From: Pegea sp. RAD2-039
Lineage: Eukaryota; Chordata; Thaliacea; Salpida; Salpidae
Direction of reading: 5' to 3'
Assembly (NCBI GenBank): GCA_034620365.1
Contig: JAQGEQ010000133.1
Coordinates: 157,001-221,000 of the forward strand
DNA: 64,000 nt
The position numbers were made by a program, and so were the translations under genes. The notes below the pieces were generated by a model that was not told the origin of the DNA, did not search any database, and saw nothing but the letters and a program-made list of their open reading frames with translations. Position 1 is the stretch's first letter. Every line of letters starts with the position of its first letter. Below, piece by piece: positions 1-10,993 of this stretch.

Positions 1-890
1 AGATAATAGTATAGATAATAGTAATAAAATTAAACACTACAATATACAATGTGAAAACAACTATTCAAAATTATTTTTCGATACTGGACAATACTTCTTA
101 TAAAATTAACATTTAAAAATATAATTCAATTTCAATTGATTTTTCTATAAAACATTTCAATCAATAAAAATTTTACAACTTTTACTTCAAAATAAAGATT
201 CAATATCACAATAAAATGCTAAATAATGAAGCTGCATTAGTTTTTATAGTAAAATCCAAATTAAATTTAATTAAATTTTTTTCGGTTTACAAAAATTGTT
301 AGATCAGAGTTTAAAAAAATTAAAATTTGATATTTAATTAAGATTTTAACTAACTTAATTTTAAACAAATCATTGAATTTTTTCCACAAATCTCTACCGA
401 AAATAAACAACTTTCAAATTTGTTGCTACTAGTCAAAATATAAATTAGTCTGTAAACAAAAATAGATTTATAAAATGTTTAAGAAAGCTTTGATAGTTAT
501 TGATTGCTGACTAACATCCATTAAGAAAAAATTTTTTTAACAATTTCTTTTATATTCTAGAATAAAGTTTCATAAAACTTGTTTTACTGAAGTTTACAAT
601 TAAAAGAAAATTATAAATTTTTACAAAGAAGTAAGTTTAAACTAACAAGGGTTTCAAGTGTAATATTTTACAAATTTGGATTGATTGTCCTTTAATTGTA
701 AATTAGCTTTGATTTAATGAAAAACAGAATATGTAAAGATGAATAAGTCTGTTGGCTGTTGTACTAGAAATGTAAACGAGATAGAAAATTTTAATTTTTT
801 TAAAAAACAAATAATTAAATTAGAATTAAAAAGAAGTTTTTATAAACAGATTTAACTTTTAAGTTTTTTAATGAGTAAACAAATTATTTA
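1..890 (-). repeat. Inverted copy of 15,090-15,955
   Basis: Read on the minus strand this stretch follows 15,090-15,955 almost throughout, and also 55,000-55,985. It carries a degenerate family C box at about 754-761. The alignment was made by eye, so the ends are approximate. No gene was seen. Confidence 0.8.
640..766 (-). ncRNA. Degenerate family C-like unit (C2)
   Basis: The order matches family C: an AACAGACTT-type tract beside the box position (about 754-761), then an ACATATTC-like stretch (about 725-735). The CCACAAAC core itself has several changes. A weak TTTACA/TGTAAA stem lies further down. Related copies are near 15,216 and 55,104. It is probably inactive if the box matters. Confidence 0.15.
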
Positions 891-899
891 TCAGATTAT

Positions 900-1800
900 C
901 AATTATTGTAATTTTCTTTTAATTAATTTGTTGATTGCTTGATGTTTACATCTTCCTCGTAGAAGTGTAATTTAAATTTTCAAATATTTTTAATTTTTCA
1001 GATATGAAATAAAACTGATATACAAAAAACATTTTTTGTAAGGTGCGTGCAATAACAAATATTTAAACCTTCAATAGTCTTCTGTTATATTATTTTACAG
1101 ATTTGTTTAATTTGTAGATTGGTTTATGTTTACGTTTTCAGGTTACTTTTTACCAAAAAGCTTAAATAATTTTATTTAAAATCTTCAAAGCATTAGAATA
1201 AGGGCTATAGAACGCTAAATGGTTTCTTGTAAAATCAGCAATTAAAAATGATAATCTAATTTAAAGTTTTAGTTTTTCCTCAAAGTTCTTATTTCAAAAT
1301 AAAAATATTTTTCATTAAATTATAATATATTATATAATAATTATAATATAACTGTCAATGTTAATAATTCAAAATAAATTGATATTTGATATTAGTATAA
1401 AATTTACTATTTTTAAATTAGATTGTTAACATTAAATAATTAAGACGTTTACAATTCTGTAAACGAAAAAATAATATATGATTCTTCATCTTACAAACAA
1501 AAATTTTCAAATTTCTTGATATTTGTCGATTGATTTGAACTTTTATGATTATTAAAAAGAGATTTGTCGAACTGATACTGATTGATTTCCGTTAAATAAA
1601 ATAAAACAAAAAAATATATTTTGCTGAATAATTTCATTTTTTTTTATCTAGAATATAAGTAGTATACTAATTTTGTTGAAATAAAAATTTTCTATTCCTA
1701 AACATTCTATCACGTTGTCAGTAAACATGTTTACAAGCTTTGACGTAGATTACTTTTTTGTTATTTGTTGTAGATAATAGAAACTCAAGTTATTCTACTT
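900..1800. other. AT-rich stretch, no gene
   Basis: The only recognisable item is a short family A tail around 930-965 (TGATTGCTTGATGTTTACA), the block that follows A hairpins elsewhere, here without its promoter. Positions 1,321-1,350 are nearly pure A/T simple sequence. I see nothing else. Confidence 0.6.
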
Positions 1801-1812
1801 AATTTTAATTTC

Positions 1813-1924
1813 GCTGAAAAGTAATTCAACTCCAAATTTCGAAACGGTTTTAACAAGCTTATAGTTTCAAGTTTTAATGTACTTTTTATTATTTATAAAC
1901 TTTTCTAAAATCTAGTGTTTGTGG
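1813..1924 (-). ncRNA. Family B candidate small-RNA unit
   Basis: The box CCACAAAC is at 1,917-1,924 and TTATAAAT at about 1,891-1,898. The hairpin position is 1,813-1,830 (GCTGAA-N6-TTCAAC on +), with one mismatch in the stem. The block between TATA and hairpin includes an ACCGTTTCG-like tract not shared with other B copies. The E-box block at about 2,200 lies 280 bp upstream on the same strand. Confidence 0.4.
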
Positions 1925-1959
1925 GATCAAGTTCAAACGATTAAATTTTTCTAGTTTCA

Positions 1960-3240
1960 ATAATAAACTTCTTGTTGACAGGTAATGCTGAAATATAAAA
2001 AATCGATTTTTAAGTTGATAAGAAAATTTGACTATAAATCTATTTTTGTAGTAAACAAAAGTAGGTTAAGATTATAAATAGATTAAAAGTAAGTTTGTTA
2101 CGAAGTTTTATTTAATTTAAAGTTACTTTGATGCCTGAACAGAAACTTATTTATCGCGATTGTAACAAGTTGAGGTTTTTAAAAAACTAAGTCAAGAATC
2201 ATGTGCTTTTTTTGTTTTTAAATTGTGAGTATTATAAGTTTTAGAAATTCTGTTGGTTTGATCTTCAAAATATTTCTAGAAATAGTTTCAGAAAACTTTT
2301 TCTGAAAAGTAAAAATAGAATCTAATTATTACAAGTTGTACGTTCTTTTTCATTTTTAACCGTTTAGCTTTTCAAGCAATTTTTTTCAAACAATAGTCAA
2401 AATATTTCTTTTGTTTACATAATGTAAATACAATTAGGTTAAATTTTTCTATCTTTTTTAGTTTTTATATTTTTAATTATTATAAATAAATCTACATTTT
2501 ACTTCAAGAAATATCAATAAAAAATTACATTTAACTATATATAAAATATTCAAAGTGATTTTCACAAATATTAATTTTAAATATTACTGCATTAAAGTAA
2601 TAAATAATGAATAACTAACGAATAATTACTGGTTATTTAGTTTAATTTTAATTAAACTACTTTTAATTTTAATTTTGGAATTTTTTAACGAAAATTTAAA
2701 TATTAAATCAGTTAAATAAACTGTTTCTTATTTCTCACGAGAAATGACCTAAAAACTTTAAGTAAACATTTTTTTTCGTTTTTTTAAACATGATACTTGT
2801 AATATGACAGAAAATTACTTTCATGTAAGTATTTCCAATTAACTAAATAAAATTATTTACGGCATAACCAAAAACTACTTTAAATGTAGTTTTATCTGAA
2901 ATTTTGTATCATATAATTAAAAATATTTAATTTTATATATTGTTATTTTAAATTTGTGGTTTTACCAAAGTTTTGAAATTTCTATTGCAACAACAAAATT
3001 TATTAATTTTTTAATTTTTATTTCTCTATTTGCAACAATTTTTTTAATTACACTTTTTTTATTTTAGCTTAATAAAATCTCCATTTACAAGCTTAATACA
3101 AATAGTTTAGAGTTTGAATAATATTAAATTAGCTTTTATGAGCTAAGAAAAGTAAGATCATTATTTTACTGATATCTGATTTTAAAGCAAACCAATAATA
3201 TCCTTATCACAACAATATTTTCAATAAAATTAAAAGTGTA
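1960..3240. other. AT-rich stretch, mostly unassigned
   Basis: Apart from an E-box word CATGTG at 2,200-2,205, I recognise no module here. There is no open frame of note and no RNA-like structure I would defend. Confidence 0.5.
2191..2215 (-). promoter_or_regulatory. E-box block upstream of a B unit
   Basis: CATGTG (2,200-2,205) followed by a T-rich tract matches the CACATGACTTTTTG side of the conserved block. The CAGCACGAC side is not evident here. It sits about 280 bp upstream of the box at 1,917-1,924. Confidence 0.3.
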
Positions 3241-3268
3241 TTTAAAAACTGAGCAACATTTAACGATA

Positions 3269-3390
3269 CCACAAACATCAGATTTTATCCCGATATTATA
3301 TAAGTGTATAAATGAAGAGTGAAATAACCAGCAAATAATTTTTCCTATTTAATAAAATGCAAATTTGCGTCTGTTTATCAAACAAGTTTT
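3269..3390 (+). ncRNA. Family A candidate small-RNA unit
   Basis: CCACAAAC is at 3,269-3,276, then exactly 20 nt, then TATATAA at 3,297-3,303. The hairpin position (about 3,355-3,371) is degenerate: ATGCAAATTTGCGT replaces AGATGC-N6-GCATCT. The tail TTTATCAAACAAG and a TTTT run (3,387-3,390) are kept. The block after TATA is unlike other A copies. Confidence 0.38.
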
Positions 3391-4784
3391 ATTCATCGGG
3401 AGAATTGACACGATTTTCATCTTTCTTAAGATCACTAGATATTTTACAATTCCGTTTGCTAGGAGAAATTCTCTGATAAACTTTATTCATTTTACATTTT
3501 CGGCAATTCAATACAATTTTTTATAAAAATAAAAATTAAGTTAAATTATTTCTACAAATAACAAAAGTTTGTATTTCAGTTACTGAATCAAATTAATGAT
3601 GTAATTAGCTTTAGTTGTTGTTTCATTCATTCATCAAAATTCTGACAATTCTATTGAAACTGAAAATTTTATGCGTAATTACAGATACTAAGTCAAGGGA
3701 AAATATTCATCAAAAAACTCAATAAAATCATCTTAATTATCTGTTGGCTTGTCACATAAGCAAAATGTGAAAAATATTTCAATCAGTATTTTTGGTTTTT
3801 AGCTGCTTAAAAATTTAGAGTTAAACTACTTTTCAACAAAACTTCATTTATTAAATAAGTTGAATATCTTGAGTTTTTATTCTGTACAAAAGTTGACATA
3901 CAACAAATTTATACTTAGAGGTTTATTTCATTGATGTACACCTTTTAATATAATTGCATTTGATAATTATAAATAAAAACTTTTCTTTGAGCAAAATTAG
4001 TATTTTTAATCATAATTTTAGTTAAAATAGATAGATAATAAGCAAATTTAAGATTTATAATTAAAAATTACTACTTACACGTAAATAATACCATAATATT
4101 TCGTTTGTGTAATTATTGATCGTAATAAAGTGAAAGCAATCTCTCAATCACCAAATAGAATTATGTAATTTAACCAATGAAGGTTTTTGTAAGTGATAAT
4201 TACAAAATTGTTCAATAATATTAAATTCTTAAATAAATAAAATTTGATTTAGTTTATCTAGTTTTTTCTACTTTCTTTGGTCTAAACTAATTGCTTGTGA
4301 TTTACTTAAAACAACTTACTGCAAAAAGTATAAATATGAAGATATATTGAAAAATAAGTATATACGCTTTTTACTTAAAATTTTTTTCAACAGTTCTATA
4401 AATTGTTTAAATCATAATGATGTCAGTTATAAGGCCTCTATACTCAAATTAAGATTTTTAAATTAAAAAAAAAACTATATAAGTAATGTTAAAAATATGT
4501 GTTCTTTTTTATTGAAAACAAAGTAAGCTTGATATCTGTATTTTTATGTGGAGTAATTTTTATTAGTTTCATATACAATTTCAATCAAAAATATAACTCA
4601 TTTAAGATAAGTAAGGGCCCTAAATTAAATGTTTAGATAAAAGAAATGTTTAAATAATTAGCTTTACAGTTTGGTTATTAATAAGCTCCTTGCATATTAT
4701 TTTTAAACTATATTTTTTAAATAAAATAACAATTCGATTAACAACAATTGTTCAACTAATCATCAATTTTAGTTTAAAATTTGT

Positions 4785-4898
4785 AAACTGTTATTGGCAG
4801 TTTCAAAATTATAATTACTATGAACCATACGACAGCAGGATTTTTTTAAGAGAATAAAATCGGAATATATAACTAGACTTTAAGTCTGTTGTTTGTGG
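4785..4898 (-). ncRNA. Family C candidate small-RNA unit
   Basis: The box is at 4,891-4,898, there is a 20-nt spacer, and ATATATT is at 4,864-4,870. The hairpin is at 4,785-4,803 (AAACTG-N7-CAGTTT), about 60 nt from TATA. The block between them is nearly the same as in the 31.2-kb unit but differs from the 40.8-kb unit, although the wider module matches both. Confidence 0.42.
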
Positions 4899-5394
4899 TG
4901 CTAGAAATCTAGACTTGTTTAACATTTTTTTAGAAAGTACAATGTAATCGGTGTACAAAATTACTACATGTAATACCAAAACATATTAGCTTCTTTTACT
5001 TTTAATAAAGCAAGTTGTTTTAAATTAGTTTGAAATCTCAGACAATGCCAATTGAAAAGTGTTACTAAAGATATACATTTTACTTAAGTTAAGAAAATTT
5101 GCAGCTAAGATTAGAAAGTATGTTTATTATGGTAACTAAATGTTATATAAATTCTGATGTTTTTTTAATAATTAGTTAATTTGAAATTTCATTTTTAACG
5201 ATTTAACCCTGCTTAAAAAATATTTACTAAAAAAGGTTTAATCAATTAATCTTTAACAATAAATATGAAAAAACCATTAATTTGCTTTGTAGCAAAAAAC
5301 ATGCACCAATCTACATTTTGTACAATCATTAAAGTGGTTCAATAAAATACTAATTGACTTTCAGAATTTTGTTGTTGTAACCAAAATATACTAA

Positions 5395-5408
5395 CCGCTA
5401 GATGGCGC
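5395..5408 (+). promoter_or_regulatory. CTCF-like G+C word CCGCTAGATGGCGC
   Basis: This is the perfect form of the recurring word. It lies between two divergent units: about 500 bp upstream of the minus-strand C box (4,891) and 378 bp upstream of the plus-strand A' box (5,786). Confidence 0.55.
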
Positions 5409-5728
5409 AAGAAGTAAAAAGAAAAAGTTTTTGATAAAAAATTTAATCTTAAGTAGTTTTTGTTTACTATCTAAGCTAGTCATAATAAAAAATTTACTTA
5501 TTTAAAAGCAACTTTGATTTTGTATAATTGAATTCAAAAATGTCACCAAAAAGCGAAAACAGCTTTTGTACATGCAATAAAATAAATAAATAAAATTATA
5601 ATTTTCAAAAACTGTAAATATACTTGTAAGTATACATAAAATTATTGCTAGAGATCAGCTGTAAAAAAATTTCACAAAAATTTAATAAACTTTTGTTAAA
5701 AACTGTAATTCTAAAAAGTAAACAGTAA

Positions 5729-5756
5729 ATCTAGTAATCATCATCTAGTAATCATC
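5729..5756. repeat. Exact 14-bp tandem duplication
   Basis: ATCTAGTAATCATC occurs twice in a row, just upstream of the A' box at 5,786. Other A' copies lack it, so it is a local, recent event. Confidence 0.85.
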
Positions 5757-5785
5757 TGTAAAAGTATACATAATTTTCGATAAAA

Positions 5786-5920
5786 CCACAAACATAAGGT
5801 ATTATGCAGCTTATATATAACATTTACAAATCCTTTTTCACTGAAATACCAAATCCAGTATTTATAAATGCAATATTTGGAAGATGCACTTTTGCATCTG
5901 TTTATCAACTAAGTATTTTT
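5786..5920 (+). ncRNA. Family A' candidate small-RNA unit
   Basis: CCACAAAC (5,786-5,793), 20 nt, TATATAA (5,814-5,820). Then 61 nt to a perfect hairpin AGATGCACTTTTGCATCT (5,882-5,899), the tail TTTATCAACTAAG and T5 (5,916-5,920). Upstream of the hairpin, CCAAAT and ATTTGG can also pair. The same body recurs at 25,346, 51,370 and 59,461(-), so this is one RNA in four copies. Confidence 0.48.
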
Positions 5921-6524
5921 CATAAGTAAGAAATACAGTGATTGTATTTTCTTTAAAATAAAATTTAATTAAATCTCATCATCAGATAATATAAATTTAA
6001 TTTCACCATTAAATATCATGAAGTTTGTTAAAGTTGTAAAATAGCTCTGACGAATAAAAAAGTTCCTAGTTCAGTGTAAACGAATAATCGTAATTAATTA
6101 AATCGTAATACACCAACTATAAACACAAATTTAACAAATATAAATTGTATATATAAAATTCGAGCTAATAATTACTAAGATCAATTTTAACTGTTAAAGA
6201 ATATATTTTTCAAAAGTTAAAACCAAATATAATTTTGATAATATGAATAGCGTACGCAGGTTAAATTAAATCTTTCAAAATAGTTAAAAACCCATTAATT
6301 TTAACGTTTTGCTTCTATTGTTTGCGTTCTCTAGAAAATAGAATATTTTGGCTAATAATAAATATCTAATACATTGATATTTTATGGATAAATTACTTTA
6401 ATGATTTGTATGATTTCTAAATTTGTAACTCATTTTGAGTTTTAAATTTATAAGTTTCTAATTCATTTTGAAGATCAAACGAATATAATCTCTGAGTCTT
6501 ATAGTACTCTCAATTAAAAAAAAA

Positions 6525-6570
6525 GTCACATGACTTTTGATTTAATTTTTCATTATCAGCACGACTGATG
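6525..6570 (+). promoter_or_regulatory. E-box block (GTCACATGAC)
   Basis: GTCACATGAC (6,525-6,534), a palindromic E-box with one change, is followed by an A/T tract and CAGCACGACTGATG. It lies 267 bp upstream of the B' box at 6,792. Confidence 0.45.
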
Positions 6571-6791
6571 GTTTTTAATTTTAATCATCAAAGTAGGAAT
6601 GACTTTAAATCTTTATTAAATACAGCTTGATAAGAAACTGGATCAGAAAAATTAAACTAATTTGGTTTGTATAATAGTAAACTTATAATAAATTTTCTTA
6701 TCAACTTTAAATCAAATTTTCTATTATAACAATTTTGTCAACAAAATGCTTATCAATAAAATTATAAAATTAGTTTCATTTGAGCTTTATC

Positions 6792-6899
6792 CCATACACT
6801 TCAGATTGCAACAACGTTTATAAGAAATGAAAAGTAAATTAAGACTCAATTTTTCGTAAAGGATTGCAAAGTTTTTTAATTTGGAGCTAAAGTACTTTA
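6792..6899 (+). ncRNA. Family B' candidate small-RNA unit
   Basis: The variant box CCATACAC (6,792-6,799) is followed after 19-20 nt by TTATAAG (6,818-6,824). At the hairpin position there is the palindrome TAAAGTACTTTA (6,888-6,899) instead of GTTGAA-N6-TTCAAC. The body with TTTCGTAAAGGATTGCAAAG is shared by all seven B' copies. Confidence 0.35.
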
Positions 6900-7047
6900 C
6901 AACTAAACTTTAAATAATAAACAAGTTAATTATAGTTAATATTAGTTAAAAACACGATAATAATGTTATATATAACAGTATCTTTCTAACATTAATATCA
7001 ACAATAACTTTATCGATTGAATAAAGCCATCGAAAAAATTACCGATA

Positions 7048-7164
7048 CCACAAACATAAGATTGAATGAAGATAATATATAACCGTAAAGCTTATGAAGA
7101 AGTTATATCATTTTATTTCTTATCTGGATAACAATACTAATTTGGAAGATGCAGTTTTGCATTT
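7048..7164 (+). ncRNA. Family A candidate small-RNA unit
   Basis: CCACAAAC (7,048-7,055), exactly 20 nt, TATATAA (7,076-7,082), and hairpin AGATGCAGTTTTGCATTT (7,147-7,164), in which the terminal C has changed to T. The block after ACCGTAAAG is private to this copy. It sits between two B' units in the duplicated segment. Confidence 0.45.
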
Positions 7165-7341
7165 GATTATCTTAATGAAATACAACTGGATAAGAAAATT
7201 TAAACTAATTTGGTTTGTATGATATTAAACTTAAAATAAATTTTCTTATCAACTTTAAAATCAAATTTTCTATTTGAACAATATTTGTCAACAAAATGCT
7301 TATCAATAAAATTATAAAATTATTTTCATTTGAACTTGATC

Positions 7342-7458
7342 CCATACACTTCAGATTGCAACAACGTTTATAAGAAAATAAGATAAAAGTAAAACTCAAT
7401 CTTTCGTAAAGGAGTGCAAAGTTTGTAAATTTGGAGTTAAATTCAAAGTTTTACTTTA
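7342..7458 (+). ncRNA. Family B' unit with interrupted hairpin
   Basis: The box CCATACAC (7,342-7,349) and TATAA (7,369-7,373) are intact. The TAAAGTACTTTA palindrome is broken by about ten extra bases (7,433-7,458). It is the second of two B' copies 550 bp apart. Confidence 0.28.
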
Positions 7459-7919
7459 CAAGGAAACTTTAAGTAATAAATAAGTTTAATAACTTGAGTT
7501 ATTATTCATCACAAAATATTTTTGTAAACATGTTATTGGTAATATGACAGATTTTTTACTAATTGAAAACTTTTCATTCAAAAGAAATAGTATTTTGCTT
7601 TTTATTATTATTTAATCAAAATCATTAAATATCAGCTCGGTAATTTCTCTTTTTACTATCATGAGATAAAATATCAAAAATATAATTTTGATTCTACTGT
7701 TTTAAAAATTGTAATTTTTTGCCGTTGATATATCAATTTAAAAAAATTAAAATTAGTTTTTAAGGATGGAAACTATATGACTTATTAACCTTTTCCAGAT
7801 TCCTAAGAAAATAGAAATGTCAAAATATGTTATATGATATTTTCTTTAAACTGAAAGTAATATTATAATTATAATAAATGATGTATTTTTTAAAGTGTGT
7901 TTTGATAACAACCCGTCTA

Positions 7920-7933
7920 GCGCCAAGTAGCGG
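7920..7933 (-). promoter_or_regulatory. G+C word with overlapping second half-site
   Basis: GCGCCAAGTAGCGG overlaps an upstream CCGTCTAGCGC, making a compound site (7,913-7,933). Its end is 288 bp upstream of the A box at 8,221. The compound form recurs at 57,916-57,938 and 19,661-19,681, and with two extra bases at 26,929-26,950. Confidence 0.45.
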
Positions 7934-8220
7934 AAAAGGAAACAGTCGACTTGTTTTTTGTAGTATTATATTTTTTTCCTGATTTGTTTACATTATCTAA
8001 AACAATAAAGATTTTAAATAGTCCTATTAACCAATGTACTATTAATTTTTGATTTATAAAATACTTAATTATTTAGTTGAACCAAGAATTAAAATAACTG
8101 TTTTTGATGGAAGCTCAGTTTAATGATACTTAAATTTAATTTGAACTAATGTATCATTATAAAAATAATATCAACAATAACTTTATCGATTGATTAAAGC
8201 CATCGAAAAATTTACCGATA

Positions 8221-8359
8221 CCACAAACATAAGATTGAATGAAAATTATATATAACCGTAAAGCTTACGGAAATATGAAATCGTTTTATCTCGTAATTTG
8301 AAATTAAGATATTAATTTGGAAGATGCAATTTTGCATGTGGTTGTCAAGTAAGTTTTTT
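8221..8359 (+). ncRNA. Family A candidate small-RNA unit
   Basis: CCACAAAC (8,221-8,228), 20 nt, TATATAA (8,249-8,255). The hairpin AGATGCAATTTTGCATGT (8,322-8,339) has its last pairs weakened. T6 is at 8,354-8,359. A second stem-loop, TTTACAA-N5-TTGTAAA, lies at 8,406-8,424. Confidence 0.45.
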
Positions 8360-8405
8360 CCAAGGTTAAAAATAAGATTTTGCGTTTTTTTGAGATTGTT
8401 TGATG

Positions 8406-8424
8406 TTTACAAATTCCTTGTAAA
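8406..8424 (+). other. Second hairpin downstream of family A unit
   Basis: A perfect 7-bp stem with a 5-nt loop, TTTACAA-ATTCC-TTGTAAA. The same element at 50,220-50,238 is perfect, and the copy near 22,275 keeps the core pairs. Confidence 0.5.
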
Positions 8425-8624
8425 AAAGTATAACTTAAATTTTCTTTTAATCTTTTTTTTATGCATTTAAGTCAACATTTTTTAACAAACAACCGTTTTT
8501 TTGTGCCCAAAATCTATCGAACAAACTAATATTGTATTTCGTAAGAACATCAGGATTGAGCGTTTTCTCTAAATTGTTCGAAGGTTTTTAAATTGTGTTT
8601 GCTGTTAGTAATTTTCTTTTTAAT

Positions 8625-9180
8625 TTCTTTTAAATATTTTAGGATTCATCATATATTAAATTCCTTACTTTCTTCATTGAGTATTTTATGCTATCTAAGC
8701 AATTTTTATACAAACAATATGTTTTAAATTCTTCATAATCTGTAAGAAACAACTAAAATCTTAATTTGACGTTTTTAAAGACTGTTTCATCATAAATCTT
8801 TTCTTTGAATCAAAAATGAAAAATTGAAAATGCGAGTTATAATTTCAACAACTCTTGAATCTCTCTATAATAATAAATAGATCAAAAATCTGTGAACTAC
8901 ATTAAAACTACTGCGTGTCGGTCAAAAATAATCAAAATGTTATTCCAATTACATCAACAACATAAAATTAGTTCCTTAATGACTTTTAATTTTCTTAATC
9001 TTTTGATCAGAAGATGTTTTTATATCAATATATGTGTTATCTCACGATACCATCTTATAAGTCAAATCTTATTGTAAAGAATGAATACTGAAGATATTAA
9101 AGTGTTTGATAAATGGAGCTTGTTAAAGAAATATAATGATTTTGATTAAACAATATGAAAAGGAAATAACTTTAAACTAA
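8625..9180. other. AT-rich stretch, no module recognised
   Basis: I found no promoter box, no hairpin family member and no clear copy elsewhere in the window. Confidence 0.45.
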
Positions 9181-9252
9181 TCAAGTGTTTTGTCAATTTT
9201 TTCTAGAAAATAGGAACTTAAAATTTTGTACTGATTCACTGAATGAAGTTTC

Positions 9253-9366
9253 GTTGAAAAGTATTTCAACTCAAAATTATGTAAACGATTTGTTATCAGG
9301 AAGAAAGGTTTTAAAGATATACTTTTTTATTATTTATATACGTTGTTTTCTATCTAGAGTTTGTGG
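9253..9366 (-). ncRNA. Family B candidate small-RNA unit
   Basis: Box at 9,359-9,366, TATATAAATA at 9,331-9,340, perfect hairpin GTTGAAAAGTATTTCAAC at 9,253-9,270. The variable block contains a CTTTCTTCCTGATAAC-like tract. It is head-to-head with the unit at 9,558, about 190 bp between boxes. Confidence 0.45.
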
Positions 9367-9557
9367 GATCAATCTATAGTACGATATTTTTTTAATTTTA
9401 ATATTAAATTATTTGTTGACAAATAATGCTTAAACATAAAATTTGACTTAAAGGTGAAAAACAATCTTTATTGTAACTTAATTATTGGTACAAACAAAAT
9501 TAGTATAAAATTGTAACAATATAAAATTTACCAAAATTTATTAGTTTAAAATTGATC

Positions 9558-9664
9558 CCACAAACTCTAAATTGTAACCAATTAATAATAAATGAAAAGG
9601 TTGTTAAATCCATTGTAGTGTAAGAAACCTGTTATTATTCGTTTGAATTTGAATTACTTTTAAC
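9558..9664 (+). ncRNA. Family B unit, divergent partner of 9,253-9,366
   Basis: CCACAAAC (9,558-9,565), then TAATAAATG after 20 nt. The hairpin position (about 9,648-9,664) has decayed to TTTGAATTACTTTTAAC. Module sequence then continues to the G+C word at 9,954, as in the 38.5-kb copy. Confidence 0.33.
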
Positions 9665-9953
9665 GAAAATTAATTGATAAATACTAAGACTACCTTGAGT
9701 TTCAATTCGCAACAATTAGCAGCATAAAACTTATTTATGTTTAACATTTAGTTTTTGACGTAAAAGCATGTAACTGATAAAATGACCGAATGTTTACAAA
9801 TTTTTATGAAACAAAATGTTTTAGCAAAATTAGTAATTTTAAAACGGACATTTTAAACACATTTTTCAGTCTGGATAATTATAAAACTTTCTATTTTCTA
9901 TATTGTAGCAGAAATGAATTTAAAAAAAAATAGTTATTAAAAATTTTTATTTT

Positions 9954-9967
9954 ACGCTACTTGGCGC
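9954..9967 (+). promoter_or_regulatory. G+C word ACGCTACTTGGCGC
   Basis: A variant of the recurring word, about 400 bp downstream of the plus-strand B box. The 38.5-kb B unit has the same arrangement. No A box is in range. Confidence 0.4.
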
Positions 9968-10089
9968 AAAAGAGGTTTATTTTAAAAATATAAAATTAAA
10001 AAATTTTTTTTTATAATAAAAAAATTTATTAATTTTTTTTAAAAAAATTTTTAATTGTATTTAGCAACTTTTTTAAATTTTTATTCGAG

Positions 10090-10310
10090 AGTTTTTTTAG
10101 GTTACCATCTGTAGACTGCTAATAATTGCTGATGTCAATAAGCAGTTGATTACCAAATTGATGGTTAGACTCAACAATTAGGCTCAATTAGTTTTGTTAA
10201 ACTCTTTTTGAGTTAAATTCTAACTAATTTCAGTTCTTTAATTTCAATTTAAGATTAGTTCAAACAGTTTGACGCTATTAAACCTTTTCTCTAGTTATTA
10301 GTAAACTGTT
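10090..10310 (+). repeat. Dispersed repeat, second copy at 48,490-48,740
   Basis: Shared landmarks include TGATGTCAATAAGCA and AACAGTTTGACGCT in the same order and orientation. There is no promoter box in either copy. Confidence 0.65.
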
Positions 10311-10410
10311 TGTATATTATTTCTAAATAAGATTTTACAAATGAAAATTTTGATTCGATTAGCAACAATTGTTCAATAAATCATTTATATATTTAAATAA
10401 TTTATAACAA

Positions 10411-10450
10411 AAACAATAATTTATAATAATATAATAATAATAATAATTTT
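10411..10450. repeat. AT-rich microsatellite (ATA/AATA)
   Basis: A run of imperfect TAA/AATA units just before the orphan C hairpin. Confidence 0.8.
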
Positions 10451-10465
10451 GTTTTTAAATCATTC

Positions 10466-10483
10466 AACTGCTACTTGGCAGTT
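10466..10483 (-). other. Orphan family C hairpin
   Basis: AACTGCTACTTGGCAGTT is a perfect 6-6-6 stem-loop with no C promoter near it. The sequence changes to family A upstream DNA about 30 bp later. Its core CTGCTACTTGGCAG also resembles the G+C word, so it may be either element. Confidence 0.4.
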
Positions 10484-10751
10484 AAAAAGTTAAAAGAATA
10501 AAGTTTTTTAAAGAATCACACTGACCAATGTACCATTAATTTCTATTTTATAAAATACTATTTACACTATAAAATTGTTTAATTTTCAGTTTTAATTAAA
10601 ACTTAATATTATATAAAATTAAATAAAAAAAAAAAAAAATTTTTTGAGAAGAATAAGGAAATAAAATAATCGTTAAGATAGAAGTACAGTTAAAAATGAT
10701 ATTTTCAATAACATTATCGATTGAATAAAGCAATCGAAGAAATTACCGATA

Positions 10752-10897
10752 CCACAAACATAAAATTGAATGAAGATAATATATAACCGAAATGTTACGC
10801 GGAAAGACAGTTTCATTTATGGAATTGGTATAAATAGTAATATATTATTGTATTATTTTGGAAGATGCACTTTTGTATCTGATTATGAAATTTTTTT
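10752..10897 (+). ncRNA. Family A candidate small-RNA unit
   Basis: CCACAAAC (10,752-10,759), 20 nt, TATATAA (10,780-10,786), hairpin AGATGCACTTTTGTATCT (10,863-10,880) with one G-to-A change leaving a mismatch. T7 is at 10,891-10,897. The variable block is longer than usual (76 nt from TATA to stem) and has a TTACGCGGAAAGACAG-like tract. Confidence 0.42.
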
Positions 10898-10993
10898 ATT
10901 TTATATTTTACTTTTACTTTTTAATGATTGATTTATTCATTTAAGTCAACATTTTTTAAGAACAATAGTTTTTCTGCATAAAATCTAACGATA

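Larger units (their letters stand above)
3780..5560. repeat. Family C module, copy 1
   Basis: This is directly similar to about 39,780-41,610, and inversely similar to 30,860-32,290 for most of its length. It includes the conserved GGGCCC word near 4,616, the C unit at 4,785-4,898 and the G+C word at 5,395. Confidence 0.8.
5750..8600. repeat. A'/B'/A/B'/A cluster, inverted at 57,355-59,480
   Basis: Paired landmarks (A' 5,786 with 59,461; B' 7,342 with 58,500; G+C word 7,920 with 57,929; A 8,221 with 57,622) keep the same order in reverse. This copy is longer because it holds an extra B'/A segment at about 6,640-7,180. Confidence 0.8.

Noticed and set aside
5786..5920. LTR or TATA-driven retroelement promoter
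   Set aside because: No LTR pair with TG...CA ends, no primer-binding site, no polypurine tract, no reverse transcriptase remains.
7205..7399. 64-codon frame similar to 45,365-45,565, both antisense to B' promoters
   Set aside because: The similarity follows from the repeat. The frame is also open at 26.3 and 52.3 kb but stopped at 6.8 and 58.5 kb, with no conserved start. A dN/dS test over all B' copies would settle it.
8354..8359. Pol III termination as proof of Pol III transcription
   Set aside because: T runs follow several A units, but A and B hairpins themselves contain TTTT and most B and C units lack a T run. Pol II snRNA-type transcription is equally possible.
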